Below are positions 26,401 through 35,409 of a DNA stretch of 64,000 nt, in pieces; within the stretch, counting starts at the first letter, position 1, and each line of letters begins with the position of its first letter. The DNA lies in NCBI RefSeq assembly GCF_048771995.1, contig NC_133027.1, forward strand, positions 12,954,001 to 13,018,000, read 5' to 3'. The notes below the pieces were generated by a model. That model did no database searches. It had not been told where the DNA came from and saw only the letters and a program-made list of their open reading frames with translations. A program made the position numbers and the translations under genes. This DNA comes from Taeniopygia guttata (lineage: Eukaryota > Chordata > Aves > Passeriformes > Estrildidae).

Positions 26401-26623
26401 ACACAGATTTGGTAAGAAAACAGGCACGGCTCAAGTCTCTCCCATGTTTTTGCTCAGCAGTTTGGCATGTGCTCTCACTAATCATGCCAGGTTGCAGACT
26501 TCTAGTCCTAGATTATGCTGTAAAGGGAATTAAAAGCTGAAATGTCTTGCAGCCGACAGTGCACATCCACATGGGCAAGTGTCATCTGGACCAGTGCTTT
26601 TTAGGAAGAAAAACAATAAGTAG
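14064..26623 (+). CDS. ZPAX: ZP-domain egg-coat protein, ZPAX-like, 21 exons, complete
   Basis: Secreted glycoprotein expected in the egg envelope (perivitelline layer). Exons by splice sites: 14064-14086, 14323-14375, 16434-16526, 17300-17427, 18100-18243, 18837-18920, 19454-19621, 19691-19787, 19879-20102, 20850-21003, 21078-21286, 21374-21491, 21663-21868, 22330-22447, 22984-23153, 23929-24002, 24081-24208, 25014-25203, 25619-25760, 26315-26411, 26553-26623. All joins have GT/AG ends and keep frame, giving 2691 nt (896 residues plus stop) with no internal stop. The start ATG has A at -3 and G at +4, and exons 1-2 form a signal peptide (MELSLVQR joined to LSLIVIFFSGVWTQ). The ZP module occupies about residues 607-873. 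ZP2 and ZP4 are alternatives; the length, absence of a trefoil domain and many upstream modules favour ZPAX. The gene assignment is by recall, not by search. Confidence 0.78.
14680..15235 (-). mobile_element. Avian ERVL-type solo LTR fossil in ZPAX intron 2
   Basis: Read on the - strand it starts TGTCCTGATTTTGGCCAGG and ATAGAGTTATTTTTCTTCC, has GATAACACACTGAAG and GCTGAGCAGTGCTTAGC, and ends near TTAACC...ACA-type sequence at 14680. It is the same family as the LTR at 5798 but in the opposite orientation, and antisense to ZPAX. It is diverged and carries no viral genes. Confidence 0.65.
18100..22447 (+). other. ZPAX: ZPAX exons 5-14: tandem two-exon modules
   Basis: Exons 7+8, 9+10, 11+12 and 13+14 have the same layout. 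Each pair starts and ends at a phase-1 intron, has a phase-0 intron inside, and the first exon ends in a strand-like stretch containing a V/I-P pair (RVLLRVPYTVAQ, MKIPIGAEGGYYK, YVIQVPLDATSVKKE, LTISVPFLSPHVSYE). The second exon carries a hydrophobic alternating stretch. Exons 12 and 14 are both 118 nt, and exons 11 and 13 are 209 and 206 nt. This is the signature of domain duplication within the gene. Residues run from about 100 to 606. Several N-x-S/T sequons are present (for example NTT, NKT, NVT, NGS, NGT). Confidence 0.65.
22984..24002 (+). other. ZPAX: ZPAX exons 15-16: ZP-N half of the ZP module
   Basis: Exon 15 (22984-23153) opens with QCLPNGTMIITAIKL. It then has LRDRQCKPS and FKFNVNTCGTSRK, and exon 16 (23929-24002) follows with VAYENEVLYLRP. 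This is the ZP-N pattern: a first Cys before P-N-G, a second in R-Q-C-K-P, a third in C-G-T, then a Y-x-N-E strand. The phase-0 intron inside the domain sits where the internal intron of the upstream modules lies, which supports a common origin. Residues are about 607-687. Confidence 0.75.
24232..24400 (-). mobile_element. CR1 fragment in ZPAX intron 17
   Basis: AAATCACTGAATGGCTGAGG, GGGACCT, CTGCTCAAGCAG and a GACTTTTAAATGTATC stretch match the reverse complement of a CR1 3' region. It is old, and antisense to ZPAX. Confidence 0.5.
25938..26248 (-). mobile_element. CR1 fragment in ZPAX intron 19
   Basis: It contains CAGGTTGGAACAGACCC, AATACCCAACTGAACTGC, CTTGTCCTGTCACTAGCTGC and GGAGAGGAGGCCACCCCCCA, the reverse complement of the CR1 3' region. 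It ends shortly before exon 20 and is antisense to ZPAX. Confidence 0.72.
26553..26623 (+). other. ZPAX: ZPAX candidate last coding exon and alternative acceptor
   Basis: After exon 20 (phase 1), the acceptor at 26552 gives a 23-residue tail ending LFRKKNNK and stop TAG at 26621-26623. A second acceptor with a stronger pyrimidine tract ends at 26720. Joining exon 20 there would give only GECTNF before a stop, so it may be an alternative end or a 3'-UTR exon. No hydrophobic membrane anchor is seen in either version. Confidence 0.45.
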
Positions 26624-26886
26624 AGGTTGGTGTCAGTCTTAAATTACACTACTGGAACACCAAGTGTGCTGCTGCTGCTGCAAGGTAACAGATTTGTGTG
26701 TACGTCTCTTCTCCCTGCAGGTGAATGCACCAACTTCTGACAGACTAAACAAGAACTACTTCATTTTATGAAGTTGCAGTTAGGTGGCCTAAGTAAGCAC
26801 AGCCTGCTGTCCAGATTCACAAGTAAAATTGTTTCTGTGGTATCTACTGGGAAAATCAATTATCAGAGTCTATGTTCCTCTACAGC

Positions 26887-26892
26887 ATTAAA
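26887..26892 (+). terminator. ZPAX: Candidate poly(A) signal of ZPAX
   Basis: ATTAAA lies about 265 bp past the predicted stop, the first good signal in the downstream sequence. It would serve either of the two possible last exons. Confidence 0.3.
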
Positions 26893-29800
26893 CTCTTAGT
26901 CTTTTGTGTGTTCATCTGACCTGGTCTGCTCAGCTAACATGTCTGAAACTTGTGTTGCTTTGCAGTTGGAAGCATCTGTTTTGGAGTAGGGAAGGAAGAT
27001 GACAACAAGTATGAACTTAATTGTAAATCACTTCAAGCTCTTTTTTTAAGCTCCTGTATGAACAAAGGACTGCAGAGAGCTTAATGTCAGTGAAAGAATG
27101 TGGGGTTTTTTGGAGTAAGATGGGATGAATATCCTTGATCGTGTAGTGGCTGTTGTCAGGAAGGCTGTAAACTGTGATTCTTGCAGGAGGTTGTGGCTCT
27201 GCAATGTCAAGTTGCCTTCCCTAGGTGGGTCAAATCACTCACAGGTAACATCAGTGACTGCTTAGCTGAGTATCCTCACTAAGGATTAGCTGAGGAAAAA
27301 AAATTTAGCAAAGACTTGTGATAGTAATAATGACAGTACATGGCTCTATCTGCAAAGTGTTAAGGATTTTTCCTTACTAGAGAATGTGATGCTTAGGGGC
27401 TCCTGTCAGATTTTCCTTTGTGTGTTTTGTTCTGATTTTTTTAATGAGTAAAAAATTTCTTGGTTTCTTCTTTGCATCTGAACAGTGGTGTGAAAAGAGT
27501 TTGGATTCGATACTGTATTTTCCTGTTCCAATGAAAGCTACTGCTTAGCATGAATCTTGACCACTTAGGGGTAAATACACAATAATGGGTGTCTGCTTTT
27601 TAACTTTAGATTAAAGATAATTATACAATAGAAATTTCTGGGAAAGCTAACTTGAGTAATAACATGTCTTCTGACTCTTAGCACTTTGTGGGACAGCATG
27701 GAGTAGAAAAAAAGTATCTCTGTTGCTACCTGTACAGAGACCCCACTAAAGAGTTTGTGCTGTAATTGCAGCTCATGTAAGTCTTGTTTGTCTTCTAGTT
27801 GCCTGCTAAGCACATCTGTAGTAGATATCTTACTGTCATTTCTGGAAAAATCTGTGTGGGCTTCATGATGAGAAACATATCAAGATTGTTTTCCAGTAGA
27901 GAAGGCTATGGCTATTGTGATGGATTCATTTTGCTACCCTTGTTGTAGGTGAAGACTAAAGCCATGGGGCTGTGATATGGAGGAATATCAACATGGGAAT
28001 AGCAGGAAAATGCAGAACAGATAAGCCTGACAGCAGATTTGATGAGTCAGTGACTTGGTGCCCAGTGCTTTTCCCTGTGTTAGCCCACTGGTCTGAGGAC
28101 TTAGTAATGCTCAATCTGCAGGCAAAATCCATCAAGAAATCTGCCAGGATTTTGCACCTAAGAGAACACAGCCACGGGAGCTTTAAGTGGTGTGGTGACT
28201 TCCCCTGTGTCTTATATGGTGCTGATGGTCTCCCCAAGACGTGAGACTGTTAAGCAGTATTTTCTCCAGCTGAGTGACAATCTTCATCTGCCTTCACCAG
28301 CACAGCACAGGCTGCCTTGAGGAGCCTGAGCCACCTTCTTTCTTATATTTGTGCAGAGGAAGAGTGTAACATTTAGAGACTGAGAGAGAAGAGAACAAAG
28401 CCTGCACTTGGGCAGCCCATTTCAGTACTGTTAACTCTGTCTTGTTTGTGGCTTCCTGGGTTTTCAGGTTTTGTTCTTCAAAACAAGACTCAAGGACATC
28501 ATCAGGCATAGAAATCTAGTAATTAAAATCTTGTCTAAGACACGTTCATTTATTTCCATAAGCTTAGCCAACACCTTGATATGCTTTATCTGTTGATGAG
28601 TTTTTAAGAGTTGTAGGAAAGCAGTCTTATGCCCAGGTACACTGTGGTGCTACTCTTCAGCTCTTCTAAAAGCATTGTTTAGTGCCATTTTGAAGGATGA
28701 GTTATGTAAAGAATCATCTTCTCTATTAACCTTTCTGATATGTGGGAAAATTCAAGGACATTTCCCTCCATGGTTGGGCAAGGATTTATATAAATCTTCT
28801 TGTCAGATGTTCCAACAGCCTTGTGAGACACACAAAATCCATTTGAATATCAGTAAGATCATTTAAAGACATGACACTAGTACTCTCTACCTCAGAGGTG
28901 TCTGTTTATACTAAAATTCAGGAGCTGCCTTCCTGGTAATATATATAAAAAAGAAAAAAAAAATCTTCAAGTGTTTTATCAACACCTCTTTGCCTTTTAA
29001 GTGGATATTTTATGACCACATGCTTTTCCCCTGGTATTTGGGATGTTATTTTATATCCCCATTAACACAAGTTGAAAGCAGATCAATCTTCTTTGTTTAT
29101 GCTTAACGTCTTCTGCAATTTCAACAGGTGAATGACAAAAGTGTAAGGGAAAAGAGAAGTCTGGTGTGATTTGTTTTTATAGGAAAATAGGAACAATAAC
29201 AGAAATGTACTGCAGATAGCTATTTCCATTTCAAGTCAATGTTGATAAATCATCTTCTACTGCTAATAAGTAACCTCATATCTGGCCACTGTTAGGCAGA
29301 AATCTCATATTTTCTATAGTCTGTATTCAATGACAGCCAGCATTTTAAAACTTTACTGTTTTGGTGACTTAAAGTAGCAAAAATTATTAATATTGAAAAA
29401 CTAAGAAAACTGACATCTACTTTTTGGCACAGTTAATTTTCTCTCCCTGGCATACTCCTTTGCTTTTTCTTTTACATGCCAATCTTTTCAGTAAATGCTA
29501 TACACCTCTATCCAGAGGAAAACCTGTTCTGACAATGCTCTAATGATTTGGAAAGCTTAAGAAAGTCCAACTCTTGGCTTCTGCCACAAATCTATTTGAG
29601 TTTTTAGCCACTTCTATATCATTTCTTCTTTTATTTGTGCCTGTGAGCCTAGAAACACCTAAACACAGTATTAACTAGAATGCTGGAAGGGAATGTTCTT
29701 GGAGAGAAATGCTTTAAAGCATAAATAAGGTGAGTCTTTCTCCTCATCATGACATCAAGTATTGTAAGAGTGTAAGCCTAGGCTGGTGTTGATCTATAAA

Positions 29801-32800
29801 GAACCAAAAAGTCAGGGAAGGGGCTCAGAAGAATCCAGCTTCTATAGCTCATCAGAAACAGCTTTATTGGGATCTGTGAATTATCTTTCCAGTTTCCTGC
29901 CTGTTCAAGGCAGTAAGATGATTTGTAGTTGCATGCCAGATAAGTTGGGAACAAAAGTGAGTCACTGGGCCCTTAGAAGCTAGGGGTGTATTTATGTTTT
30001 TGTGGAGTACTTTTAGCTACTGCTAGGCAGAGCTAGAAGGGTAGCTCCTGGCTTCCCTAGTTGGAGGGGATATGGCAGTTCCCAGAGAACCAGCTCTCCC
30101 AAGGAACTGGCTGAAGCCCATTTGCAGGAGGTTTTCTTTGTCCCAAGCACACCTATGTGCAGCCCAAATGTGTCACCATAAAACCTCTTGGCACCTACAT
30201 GGTGCTCCTCAGCATAGAATTTCAAAGCCCTGTGTGTGTGCGGGCGGCCCCAGGCTCGCCTCTGCTTTGGGGGGTGGGGGGTGAGTTCTGTGGATTATGG
30301 AGCCGGGGCTTGCCTAGGGAGCTTCTTCCACATGTGAGTCCTTAACCACTGGGGAATATTCTCTCCAAGGTACTTATTCTTGTCCTCAAGACATGATTTG
30401 ACCTCCTTGCCCCCCTCAGGGTCTATGTCTAGGTATTGCTGCTGCTGGCAGACAACACTGCTGCATCCCTGGTACAGAGGAGGCGGAGAAGCTCCTGTGC
30501 TCCTGGATTCAGGTGGAAAGCCTGTCCTGCTGAGGGAGGCTGTACAAGCCTCCTGAATCCTCAGCTAATGCCCTGCCTGCAAGGCCTCCTCCTTTGCATT
30601 GCTGTTCCTCCTGCTAAATAGAGCAGTTCTCTTATCCTTCCAGGTGCCCCAGAACAGCCCCTGGTCCCTGAGGTAGAAAATGAACCCAGAGTCTATTGTC
30701 ATATCCTTGGTACCAGCAACTGCTCCCTCCAGCTGCACCAAAGGAGTTAACTGGTATAAAATCCATTCTATGTAACTGCCTGTTCTGCCCTGCCTGTTTC
30801 TTGCCTGATAAAAGGTTTGGGATGGATGTGGGGCTCTTTTCCCTGGCTTCTGAAACTTTTAGCACTCTGTGGTTACACCTGGTCCCTCCTCAGCAATTCA
30901 CCCAGAGAGGAGGCAGGGGCACAACTCTCAGCATGAAGAACAGCTCAGGACACAGCTGCTGGGCTCCAGTGGTCTCACCTGACTTGGTGCCTCTTGCTCA
31001 TTTCTCTTGTCCTCAGCCTGCTTCTGCACTGTTTGCCTCTGGCTCAGTGAAAAGTGTGTCTTTGGAAATACTTGTTTAAAATGCAGAAAAATATATTTAT
31101 GTGGTAATCTGTGATAATTTGATGGTAATCACCTCATCAGTAAACAGAGTGAATGACTGACTGATAGTTCAACCAAATTGCAAGGCCTTCTGTATCTCAA
31201 GGCTTCTCCTGAGGTTCTAAAATCCATTTCAACTAATTAATTTCTGTAGATGATCTTCTAATGTACTTTACCTGTTCTCTCTTTAGCATTTGAGGACTGT
31301 TCTGCTGTCCTTTCATTTTTTTTATGGCTAATATCACTTAAGAAGTATGATTTCATGCACCTGAGAAGATTGAATACAGTAGAAAATTATATTTTAGTGG
31401 TGATGGTTTCTTCTTTAGGATCCACATTCTGCTCTCCAAGTTAGTAAGGACTTTCAATGACCTGCTAACCTGCAAAAGGGTGAGCTCTTGGGGACAGAAG
31501 AGTTAATTTAATTGTATAGGACTAACCCCAGTTCCCTCACCTGTATGTTTTCAGCATGCTGAAATCTATCAGAGTATAATTAACTTTTTCAGTCATGGCT
31601 TTTCAGCTATTTTAGCTTTATTTCTGTGTATATTTTTTAACGTACAATGTTGAGAGAAGGTGCTTGTATGTGAGAGACATTCTCTACTTCTGTGACTTGT
31701 GCAACTTTTTCAGGCTGAGGTTCAAATTTTTGCCTCTTTTCTACAGATTGTGGTGTTATGTTAGATTTAAACACAGTTTTATGGACCTGACAGTTCTGAA
31801 AGTTATAACTCATAACCATAAGTGGGGAATCTCTTGATCTCTTTCATGTCACTTGGATATCCTAAACTCCTCAGCCTAAAGGAAAAAGATGAACCTGAAC
31901 TGTATTCAATTTTATTGAGGCTAAACTTTAAGTAAAATCCAACATTTAACAGCAGCAGGCCTTCTGCCATATTGTACTGTGATTATTTTCTCTGGATCAG
32001 TGAAATTTGTGTGTCAAGGGGAAGAATTAGAAAAGATGGGGCTTATAGAGAGGTTTCATGTTAGGCAGAGCAAGAATTTATTTCTTTCTGAAGCGGAGGA
32101 ACAAATCTGACATATCCTGGGAAACCTCAGCTGTGGGCAGACACTAAACCTACTTCTTCCTTCTATTCCACACCTAAGTTGGTCCCACCATCCCCACAGG
32201 TGAAAGGAGAGGGGTCAAACAAATTAAATTGTGCATGAACAGAACCTATTCCAATAAACTATCTGCATTGTGGATGTGGGCTTTGGTCCCACTGTGGCAC
32301 AGGGAATGATTTAGGGCAGCTCCTCCCCAAGGTCAGCTTAGATGCAGCCCTGTCCTGCTGGAGCCTAGGCCAGTGGGAGTAGACACAGCCAAGGTCTGGC
32401 TCACTGATACAAAGGCAGTACCATGTTCTTCTGAGACTCATAGCCTTGCCTCATGGGTTACCTAGAGCTGTCGTTCCACCTTGGACTTGCAAGGAGAGGA
32501 ACTCCTTGGGCATATAAAAGGTTACAGTTCAGCTACTTCAGGCATTTACCTCCCCATTTCACTGGGGTGGTGGGAAATGCTGACTGAGCCACTTCTCCAA
32601 AGTGCAAGGTACCTCCTCCTGGGCCTTTCTCCATACAGCATCGCCCACTTTGTGAGCAGCAGCTTCCTGAGGCCATTAGTTAGTCTTTGTTTGCAGATGG
32701 GTAAACTGAGGCAGCAATGCTGGATGACCAGCCAAGGTCATGAATAAAATAACCATTAAAAGCAGACCCTTTTAAGTCCTTGTTTCTCTGCTTTAACTGT

Positions 32801-34481
32801 GATCCTATAGGCTGCCATAGCTGGAGAACATAGTCTCTATGTGTAGTTTCAGGTGTAGAACATTTAAAGGACAAGGTTAGAAGTCTTCCCACAAATAGGT
32901 CTTTGAGAAAGAATGTGCAATCAAGCTTTCAGTTAGGGCTCTGTGCAAGGTCCCATGGGTATAATGCAGTTTCAATCTGCAGTTTCAATCCTTTGCAAAA
33001 TACTCAGATTGACTTTCCCTATGTGGCAAATCTGTTGAAATCTGGATAAGCTGCATGGATTTATACTGAGGAATGCTCTCCTGACATCAGTGTTGCCACC
33101 TCATATTTCTAATTTGACAATTTTATAGGGCTTTAAAAAAATTACTTATACTCTTGCTGAAACCTTAAAGCCTGTAACAAATCTAACATGGGTTAGTTAC
33201 AAACTGAGGCATATGGGATATCTGAGTGGCAGTAGTACCTGCATAAATTTGAGGGTAGTTGCTTTTTTGTGATAGTGCTGCATGCTATGTGAGAAGAGCA
33301 CTGAATCAGCTTAGGCTGATCCTTGGAGGAAAAAATGTACAAAGATAATTGTAATTCCTTCTGAACAAACTGAGGGAAAGAAAAAAAAATGGAATTAAGT
33401 TTTAGCTTTCTGGTTCTCTGCTACAGGATTTATTCACAAATCTAAACCATCTGCTCCACAGAGACATGCTGATCTGTGGAGAGACAAACCTGTTACCTTC
33501 CAGCTGCTCTGCTCTCTATGTTTTACATCTCCCCCAGCAGAAAAAGTTAATATGACTTAATCAGCCCCCCACAACTGGGCTTTGCCCCTCTCTGGCTTGT
33601 TTCATAGGCCAAGTCTTATAACTCAGTCAGGCAAGGATATTTACAGAGCAGCACATACTTTCAGGGCTGTGGTGCCCATCAGTTGAAAGTCTAAGTCATT
33701 AAAGATTAAAACTACATCCCCAGTTTGTTTTTGTTTTATTTTTCCTCTTTTGTGTGTATGTGTTACAGGATTGTGGCTGGCTGTAGAAAACAGCTGATCT
33801 TTTATCAGCTTTTAATAAAATGACATGACTACCAGAGCCCTCCTAGCTCTCAGTACACCTTGAGAATAGAACTTCACATCTTTGTGAATCCTGAAGCAAT
33901 TTATTTATGTCAGAGAGTAAGATATCTCAATCTAATTTTATTTCTTTAAGGAATTTGATGTAAAAGTCTTCCATCTTTTATTGGCATTGAATAAAGGATT
34001 TTTTACACATTAAATACAGAAAAATTATATACTTCTGTATATATTAATAAAGAAGTGAGGACTTAGCGGTTTATCTATACAAAATGTCCGTTTGCTTATA
34101 TTTAATTTTCAATATTTAGCAGTCATCACTGGATTTTACTTATCTATCACCCAGATTTATAATACAGGATACAGACTATGGCACATTGATTTGTTTACAT
34201 GCAAAGATGTTCTCACTATTACTTAGTTACTTGATTTTTAGGTACAGTGGACAGGTGGATAAATAGACAATACATGAACTAAATACATGTTCTTCCTCAT
34301 CCTACAATTAAAGTGCCTACAAATCAATAATACACTTAGTATTCTTACGAAGCTGTTGTCATTTTTAAAAATTCAGTTTAACACCTATGGATTTACTATT
34401 GTCCTTATAAAACAAGCTCGGTATGTAAATCCTAGGAAGATCAGCTGGATTATTTTTGTTTTACTTTTGTATCAGACTAGA
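26893..34481. other. Intergenic between ZPAX and MSGN1, no gene seen
   Basis: The two genes converge: ZPAX reads rightwards and MSGN1 leftwards, and their 3' ends face this 7.6-kb spacer. Open stretches such as 30696-31079 (127 codons) and 27972-28244 (90 codons) have no recognisable domain. A G-rich patch lies near 30268-30282. No transposon was recognised. Confidence 0.45.
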
Positions 34482-34487
34482 TTTAAT
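34482..34487 (-). terminator. MSGN1: Candidate poly(A) signal of MSGN1
   Basis: ATTAAA on the - strand about 270 bp after the MSGN1 stop. It is the nearest match seen, and other signals lie further down. Confidence 0.25.
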
Positions 34488-34619
34488 ATTTCTCAAAAGC
34501 TTATTAAAACAAAACAAAAATTAAAAAGGAAAAAGAAAGGTAAATAGCAAGACTTCAGTCTCAGCAAGCTGCAGCTCAGGTTTTCAGGCAGTCCCACATC
34601 ACCTTCCAGCACTGCCTTC

Positions 34620-35320
34620 CCGGTACAGCGGCGGCTCCCCTGCCCCCGCGCCGCCCTCCTCTCACACCGGGCCCCCGGTCCTCTGACGAGGAAGAAACTT
34701 GGATGTTTTTTGTTCGCACAGACCCTGAGCGAGCCGGGCAGGCGCTGCCGGGGCCCTACGCCCGCTTGCCGCTGTCGAGGAGCTCGGTCAGCTCGCTGAT
34801 GTACTTGATGGTGTACTTGAGGGTCTGTATTTTGGTGAGGGGCTGGCCGCGCTGGCTGTAGACGGGGGGCAGGTAATCGCGCAGCGTGTGCAGCGCGTCC
34901 GCCAGGGTCCTCATGCGGAGCTTCTCCCGCTCGCTGGCCTTCCTGCGGCGCTGCGCCGACATCCGCGCCTTGGGCAGCCGGGCCGCGCCGGGCCCGCGGG
35001 CCGCGGGCAGCTCCGCCAGCCCCAGCCCCAGCCCCGCCAGCCCGCCGCCGTAGGGCGCCTCGGCCGCCGCCGGGCACGGCGACGACGAGTAGGATTCGAA
35101 GGAGGGCGTCGGGGATAAGCTGTGCGCGGGCGAGACGGGGTGCAGCTCGAAAGGCCCAGCGGAGCTTTTCCAGTCCCAGGGTGCCAAGCAGGCGGCGTGT
35201 TCCGAAGCCAGGGCATCTTCCATGTGTATCAGCGTCTCGTGCAGCTTGTCCATGCGGGAGGAGCGCTCGGGAGGAGCGGTGCCCTCTGCCCAGCAGCAAA
35301 GGCTGGAGCCGCCGGCTGCC
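34620..35320. other. GC-rich, CpG-rich island over MSGN1
   Basis: The MSGN1 coding region and its immediate flanks are very rich in GC and CpG compared with the AT-rich surroundings. Such islands cover developmental regulator genes in vertebrates. Confidence 0.7.
34756..35253 (-). CDS. MSGN1: Mesogenin 1, bHLH transcription factor, single exon
   Basis: Nuclear transcription factor that drives presomitic mesoderm differentiation downstream of Wnt and Tbx6 (family knowledge). The protein is 165 residues, starting [19 protein letters not shown], a start typical of vertebrate mesogenin. The bHLH spans about residues 101-156: basic region [20 protein letters not shown], then [20 protein letters not shown] as the end of helix 1 and the loop, and [19 protein letters not shown] as helix 2. 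Between them is an Ala/Gly/Pro-rich linker (about 60-92) encoded by very GC-rich DNA. The frame stays open upstream to an ATG at 35460, but a TATA-like box lies between, so 35253 is the chosen start. A candidate ATTAAA poly(A) signal on the - strand is at 34482-34487. The neighbour GEN1 is on the same strand, as in mammals. Confidence 0.95.
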   Translation of the reverse strand: MDKLHETLIHMEDALASEHAACLAPWDWKSSAGPFELHPVSPAHSLSPTPSFESYSSSPCPAAAEAPYGGGLAGLGLGLAELPAARGPGAARLPKARMSAQRRRKASEREKLRMRTLADALHTLRDYLPPVYSQRGQPLTKIQTLKYTIKYISELTELLDSGKRA

Positions 35321-35324
35321 GAGG

Positions 35325-35334
35325 CCTTTTTATG
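35325..35334 (-). promoter_or_regulatory. MSGN1: TATA-like box of MSGN1
   Basis: CATAAAAAGG on the - strand, about 75 bp upstream of the MSGN1 start codon, is well placed to set a short 5' UTR. It supports the start at 35253 over the more upstream in-frame ATG. Confidence 0.45.
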
Positions 35335-35383
35335 ATGGAGGGAGGAAAGTGACGGAGTGGGAACACGGGCCCGGTGCGAGGAG

Positions 35384-35390
35384 TTCAAAG
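35384..35390 (-). promoter_or_regulatory. MSGN1: TCF/LEF-like site in the MSGN1 promoter
   Basis: TTCAAAG on the + strand (CTTTGAA on the gene strand) matches the TCF/LEF core and lies about 50 bp upstream of the TATA-like box. A further match, TCAAAGAT, is at 35789-35796. Mouse Msgn1 is a known Wnt/LEF target; use of these particular sites is inferred. Confidence 0.3.
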
Positions 35391-35409
35391 GATCGCCAGA
35401 AGTGCTAAG

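Larger units (their letters stand above)
24081..26411 (+). other. ZPAX: ZPAX exons 17-20: ZP-C half of the ZP module
   Basis: Exon 17 (24081-24208) starts LKFLCFYAIEQ. Exon 18 (25014-25203) carries LDLNLDDCWATNS and PQWHILVHG. Exon 19 (25619-25760) begins GCENNKDSYRTVFHKV and ends FTFVQGTSLLQEQ. Exon 20 (26315-26411) has LYFHCSVVICNTK and a final Cys-rich CPRRCNPG. The LDDCWAT, HGCENN and YFHCSVVIC motifs are the core of ZP-C. The CPRRC stretch corresponds to the position just before the consensus furin cleavage site in other ZP proteins. Residues are about 688-873. Confidence 0.8.

Noticed and set aside
34493-35299. 268-codon frame overlapping MSGN1 on the same strand
   Set aside because: A shifted frame through the GC-rich MSGN1 DNA, full of Arg/Ala/Gly runs. 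GC-rich DNA has few stops; the bHLH frame is the real one.
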